Assembly: GCA_021778975.1 (NCBI GenBank)
Contig: JAJYBO010000155.1
Span: 1-6,837 of the forward strand
Length of the DNA stretch: 6,837 nt
Source of the DNA: Deltaproteobacteria bacterium
GTDB taxonomy: Bacteria > Desulfobacterota > Desulfobacteria > Desulfobacterales > Desulfatirhabdiaceae
Direction: 5' to 3'
A model generated the notes under the pieces. The model ran no database searches, was not told where the DNA came from, and saw nothing but the letters and a program-made list of their open reading frames with translations. This document shows positions 6,687-6,837 of this stretch, piece by piece (the first letter of the stretch is position 1; every line of letters starts with the position of its first letter). Made by a program: the position numbers and the translations under genes.

Positions 6687-6837
6687 ATGAAATGGACTGT
6701 CCAGATTACCCGGAAAGCTGAAAAGCAAATCCGGTAGATTTCTGAAAGTATCCGTAAAAAAACTTTTTGCCCTGATTATTGATATCGAGTTGTGCGGGCC
6801 TACCCGTGGGAACTGGCCGAATTATGGGAAGCTGGAT
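6687..6837 (+). pseudogene. RelE/ParE-like toxin gene, interrupted by TAG and a frameshift, cut by window end
   Basis: From ATG 6687 the frame reads MKWTVQITRKAEKQIR and meets TAG at 6735-6737. It then continues ISESIRKK, and after a one-base shift at the A7 run (6756-6762) reads LFALIIDIELCG followed by PTRGNWPNYGKLD to the window edge. Joined together, this is the N-terminal half of a RelE/ParE-superfamily toxin (ribosome-dependent mRNA interferase or gyrase-inhibitor fold). The alternating start, the KQxxKLPExIR-like helix and the GPxRGNWPNYGKL segment are characteristic of one subgroup, usually followed by an XRE-type antitoxin gene. The stop fits a single change from a Lys codon (AAG to TAG), and one surplus A explains the frameshift. 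Two independent lesions make a decayed gene the simplest reading. Sequencing error at the A-run is possible, but it would not explain the TAG. No good Shine-Dalgarno precedes the ATG. The catalytic C-terminal half lies outside the window. Confidence 0.7.

Noticed and set aside
6623..6721. GTG-started 32-codon frame after the DUF29 gene
   Set aside because: It has no ribosome-binding site and no recognisable similarity, and it overlaps the better-supported toxin remnant in another frame.
6756..6769. A7 run as a programmed -1 ribosomal frameshift signal (A AAA AAC)
   Set aside because: The heptamer is not in the phase needed for -1 slippage, and a +1 shift is required to restore the toxin frame. 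With the upstream TAG, gene decay is the simpler reading.

Overview
The window reads as a piece of a Gram-negative bacterial chromosome, most likely a deltaproteobacterium (Desulfobacterota, sulfate- or metal-reducer type). This assignment is inference from three things: the mid-to-high GC of the first two genes, the lipoprotein gene, and a GGTCTCGTAAAAAGT motif that I remember from dispersed repeats in that group. All recognised genes lie on the + strand.

Region 1 (1-5490) is a tight two-gene operon. The first gene encodes a 1390-residue protein. Its C-terminal third is a pyruvate-phosphate-dikinase-like ATP-grasp domain followed by a phosphohistidine swivel domain (His1329). Its first ~890 residues are an unrecognised, apparently alpha-helical region. 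The PEP/pyruvate TIM barrel that completes true PPDK is absent. Eleven bases later a strong Shine-Dalgarno starts a divergent, oversized (422-residue) glyceraldehyde-3-phosphate dehydrogenase homologue. It keeps the catalytic Cys195/His225 pair but has insertions and an altered cofactor loop. The pair suggests a phosphotransfer protein working next to, or regulating, the triose-phosphate/PEP part of central carbon metabolism. The substrate cannot be read from sequence.

Region 2 (5487-6062) holds a possible 23-codon ORF that overlaps the gap stop codon as ATGA. It is followed by a gene for a small lipoprotein of unknown function with its own strong Shine-Dalgarno. From here base composition drops: a sampled 60-base line has 40 G+C inside the GAPDH gene, 28 inside the lipoprotein gene and 23 inside the DUF29 gene.

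Region 3 (6063-6837) looks like accessory DNA. It contains a 139-bp spacer with a repeat-like segment and a hairpin, a DUF29-family gene, and the start of a RelE/ParE-like toxin gene. The toxin gene is broken by an in-frame TAG and then by a frameshift at a run of seven A, and it runs off the window end. No tRNA, rRNA, CRISPR array, intact insertion sequence or convincing intrinsic terminator was seen.
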